Assembly: GCF_041549525.1 (NCBI RefSeq) | Contig: NZ_CP157456.1 | Span: forward strand, 3,224,001-3,288,000 | Origin: Paenarthrobacter aurescens | GTDB lineage: Bacteria > Actinomycetota > Actinomycetes > Actinomycetales > Micrococcaceae | Direction of reading: 5' to 3' | DNA length: 64,000 nt | In this document: one piece after another, positions 63,601-64,000 of the stretch | Numbering within the stretch: position 1 is the stretch's first letter | How the letters are laid out: each line of letters starts with the position of its first letter | The notes under the pieces: generated by a model | Seen by the model: the letters and a program-made list of their open reading frames with translations, nothing else | Told to the model about the DNA's origin: nothing | Database searches by the model: none | Made by a program: the position numbers and the translations under genes

Positions 63601-63723
63601 ACACACAGCCAGGAAGCCACTGTTTTGAGCTATATTGACGTCTTGATCCGGCGTACCTTTCCTGCCATCGGCTCTGGGTCTCCGGGTCTCTTCGGGGGTT
63701 ACTGACTGTTCTATGACGACCAC
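60637..63723 (-). CDS. Fused polysaccharide flippase and GT39-like membrane glycosyltransferase
   Basis: A 1028-residue membrane protein (GTG 63723 after the preceding gene's stop; ATG 63756 possible). The first ~460 residues have the 12-14 helix layout of MATE/Wzx-type flippases (NSGFLAVCAGLVGVVSYACS; ADYTQFAAAAMILGVVGIVA). A basic linker (ISRRRQVGRRSKASGRRAKT) leads to a PMT/ArnT-like glycosyltransferase: ERGFELWVDEMLYVRLGESV (catalytic DE in the first loop) and GPFFLHPPGYFLLEAGVVK. A GT39/83 enzyme uses polyprenyl-phosphate sugars outside the cell. Having both in one chain suggests that flipped lipid-sugar is handed directly to the transferase. Family names are from sequence pattern only. 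Confidence 0.88.
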   Translation of the reverse strand: MVVIEQSVTPEETRRPRADGRKGTPDQDVNIAQNSGFLAVCAGLVGVVSYACSLLMANMLDTADYTQFAAAAMILGVVGIVANALVPLPLSHVVAVQPQGSNERQNGLAFSVFVSCLAGLAAAIITGSVTLAIATPDLAAIVALASFVIFLVNAPAGWLQGELRFTWYAMSTMGEVVLRLIFSLLVIVMAWGAGGAVLGFVVGCLAPLVVPWRFYRDLRWRPRVLQQKWRWAETSDIASVLCVVSVLVGLDVVVVGFLDGGSVDAAGFQALATIAKGPVYVAAGTALVAFPLLRTPGVKVGEVVGASFASFGQLVVVAFAIIATAPPLMSGLIVPQKYHGSLDLLPWLAASGLGYAVLMVLSTILLAMRAYRRCQLGLACACLLVIGGLWMGWQLNAVTGMAIGSAVGALAAGVVLSVLAWPVLATARPGRSAGEFVVLACILMVVLAVTAQLQPLIWFAVAAVSGIAVLAHQRGLLPHRNDFRISRRRQVGRRSKASGRRAKTAVPSPGPVLASHGAVIPWIRWAFSSNLTAFIAVVAAGFAVRALGLERGFELWVDEMLYVRLGESVAAGEFPTLPDGPFFLHPPGYFLLEAGVVKIFGITGEIIEVTLQLRWLNAVMGAVTVGLGFLLVRKLATPAAAWLTAVLLAFEPFILRNNSHAFLETTAMVPGLAGLLLLVPSGHVHHKRYSFMRVATAGLLLGYSILCKDFFFICTVAPVVAAMVWKKTFPWRSGLVVTGFGFLPYVVYLLVVAAHGHFPSWVWAKSNGLVRMSGVEKSTGFTSEGSPSIVSRLIEQSGHFGTSYFLLGLCPVVGVLLCFSNHAGRRLIGLAGAALGAAGLYSAVFGTFEEQYGYGVMVAGAICSVLVVVEIRERYPRTRNTLTVITVCYVVLTVILGLRTAVAVDNGFVRANDWVRDNLPADARISVTNSTGHFAYMHDSRFGIWPSAPLMQQNGVSYILTQSKPTSQGYGYANPTMLAWLKDHATPVVTTPGLTNGETTIWHVDPVALDAAAAAGIGEPSKEFGTEK

Positions 63724-63730
63724 TGAGTAA

Positions 63731-64000
63731 CTACCGTTGCGGTCCGTCAAGGGCATCAGCCGGTGCGAAGACGCTCCCGGGTCCGGCAAGCAGTGTGATG
63801 CGTCCTGCGGAGTGGATCTCCGCCGAAGCCACTCCGATGCTCTTCATGGCGGAAAAGGCCTCGAACTCATCGCGGCCCTTCATGAGGATGGAAACGTGAC
63901 CGTCAGCCAGCGCATACTCGTCCGTTGGCCTCAGCGCTGTGGTGAAATCAAACGCGGAATCCTCAAGCCGGGCCGGTATTTCGAACTGGACCAACGTTGA
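63731..64000 (-). CDS. Unidentified gene, 5' part beyond the window
   Basis: The frame is open to the last base, so 89 codons of the 3' end are visible, ending DALDGPQR and stop at 63731. Visible residues (PARLEDSAFDFTTALRPTDE; GHVSILMKGRDEFEAFSAMK; IHSAGRITLLAGPGSVFAPA) suggest a beta-rich domain; no family recognised. It is 7 bp ahead of the fusion gene start and should be in the same operon. Confidence 0.6.
   Translation of the reverse strand, partial: STLVQFEIPARLEDSAFDFTTALRPTDEYALADGHVSILMKGRDEFEAFSAMKSIGVASAEIHSAGRITLLAGPGSVFAPADALDGPQR

Overview
The window is one contiguous piece of a high-GC Gram-positive chromosome. The organism is most likely a soil actinobacterium of the family Micrococcaceae, of the Arthrobacter/Paenarthrobacter type. 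This is inferred from strong G/C third-position bias, frequent GTG starts, long antisense open frames over real genes, a DUF4193 protein, a GAF-ANTAR regulator, an LAXTG-type surface protein and a paaABCDE cluster. No rRNA, tRNA, CRISPR array, intact insertion sequence or phage was found. Both ends cut through genes: a sugar transferase at base 1 and an unidentified minus-strand gene at base 64000.

Layout. 1-4.2 kb: end of an exopolysaccharide locus (polyprenyl-phosphate sugar transferase, DUF4012 protein, LANTG surface protein) closed by a strong terminator. 4.2-7.0 kb: a gene-poor stretch with a 20-bp tandem duplication, an SGNH hydrolase and a decayed copy of a hydrolase gene. 7.0-13.2 kb: a membrane protein, two alpha/beta hydrolases, an unrecognised coupled gene pair, an excisionase-type HTH protein and an unrecognised 484-residue protein. 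13.4-23.2 kb: potassium uptake, with a TrkH/KtrB channel divergent from a full kdpFABC-DE operon that is preceded by an unnamed 37-residue membrane peptide. 23.2-24.4 kb: a CmtR-like metal sensor coupled to a CDF exporter with a Cys-rich tail. 24.4-29.5 kb: small hypothetical, lipoprotein and membrane genes, and a frameshifted GNAT gene. 29.5-33.7 kb: a LysR regulator divergent from a nucleoside deaminase and a DUF1349 protein, then TPR-like, DUF4193 and MarR genes. 33.7-37.0 kb: SelO, a membrane protein, and a GAF-ANTAR regulator with a small partner. 37.2-44.3 kb: secreted FG-GAP protein, GT2 polysaccharide synthase divergent from a GH18 protein with two chitin-binding modules, and a beta-propeller lipoprotein flanked by two copies of a palindromic element. 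44.4-49.3 kb: phenylacetyl-CoA epoxidase operon paaABCDE plus an enoyl-CoA hydratase. 49.5-54 kb: low-molecular-weight tyrosine phosphatase, LysM protein, LCP ligase, signal peptidase I and a VanZ protein. 54-58.5 kb: an eight-TM hybrid histidine kinase coupled to a REC-GGDEF diguanylate cyclase. 58.5-64 kb: a surface-glycan operon on the minus strand (partial gene, flippase-glycosyltransferase fusion, GT4 glycosyltransferase, PIG-L deacetylase) ending beside the 3' remnant of a beta-helix gene.

Themes. Much of the window concerns the cell envelope: priming, flipping and transferring surface sugars, attaching polymers to the wall (LCP), secretion (signal peptidase I) and dephosphorylation (LMW-PTP). 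A c-di-GMP phosphorelay lies next to this set. The other coherent modules are high-affinity potassium uptake, phenylacetate catabolism and heavy-metal export. The most unusual items are the 1,028-residue flippase-GT39 fusion, the 37-residue peptide coupled to kdpF, the duplicated LANTG motif, the GT2/GH18 pair, the twin palindromic element and the decayed gene copies.
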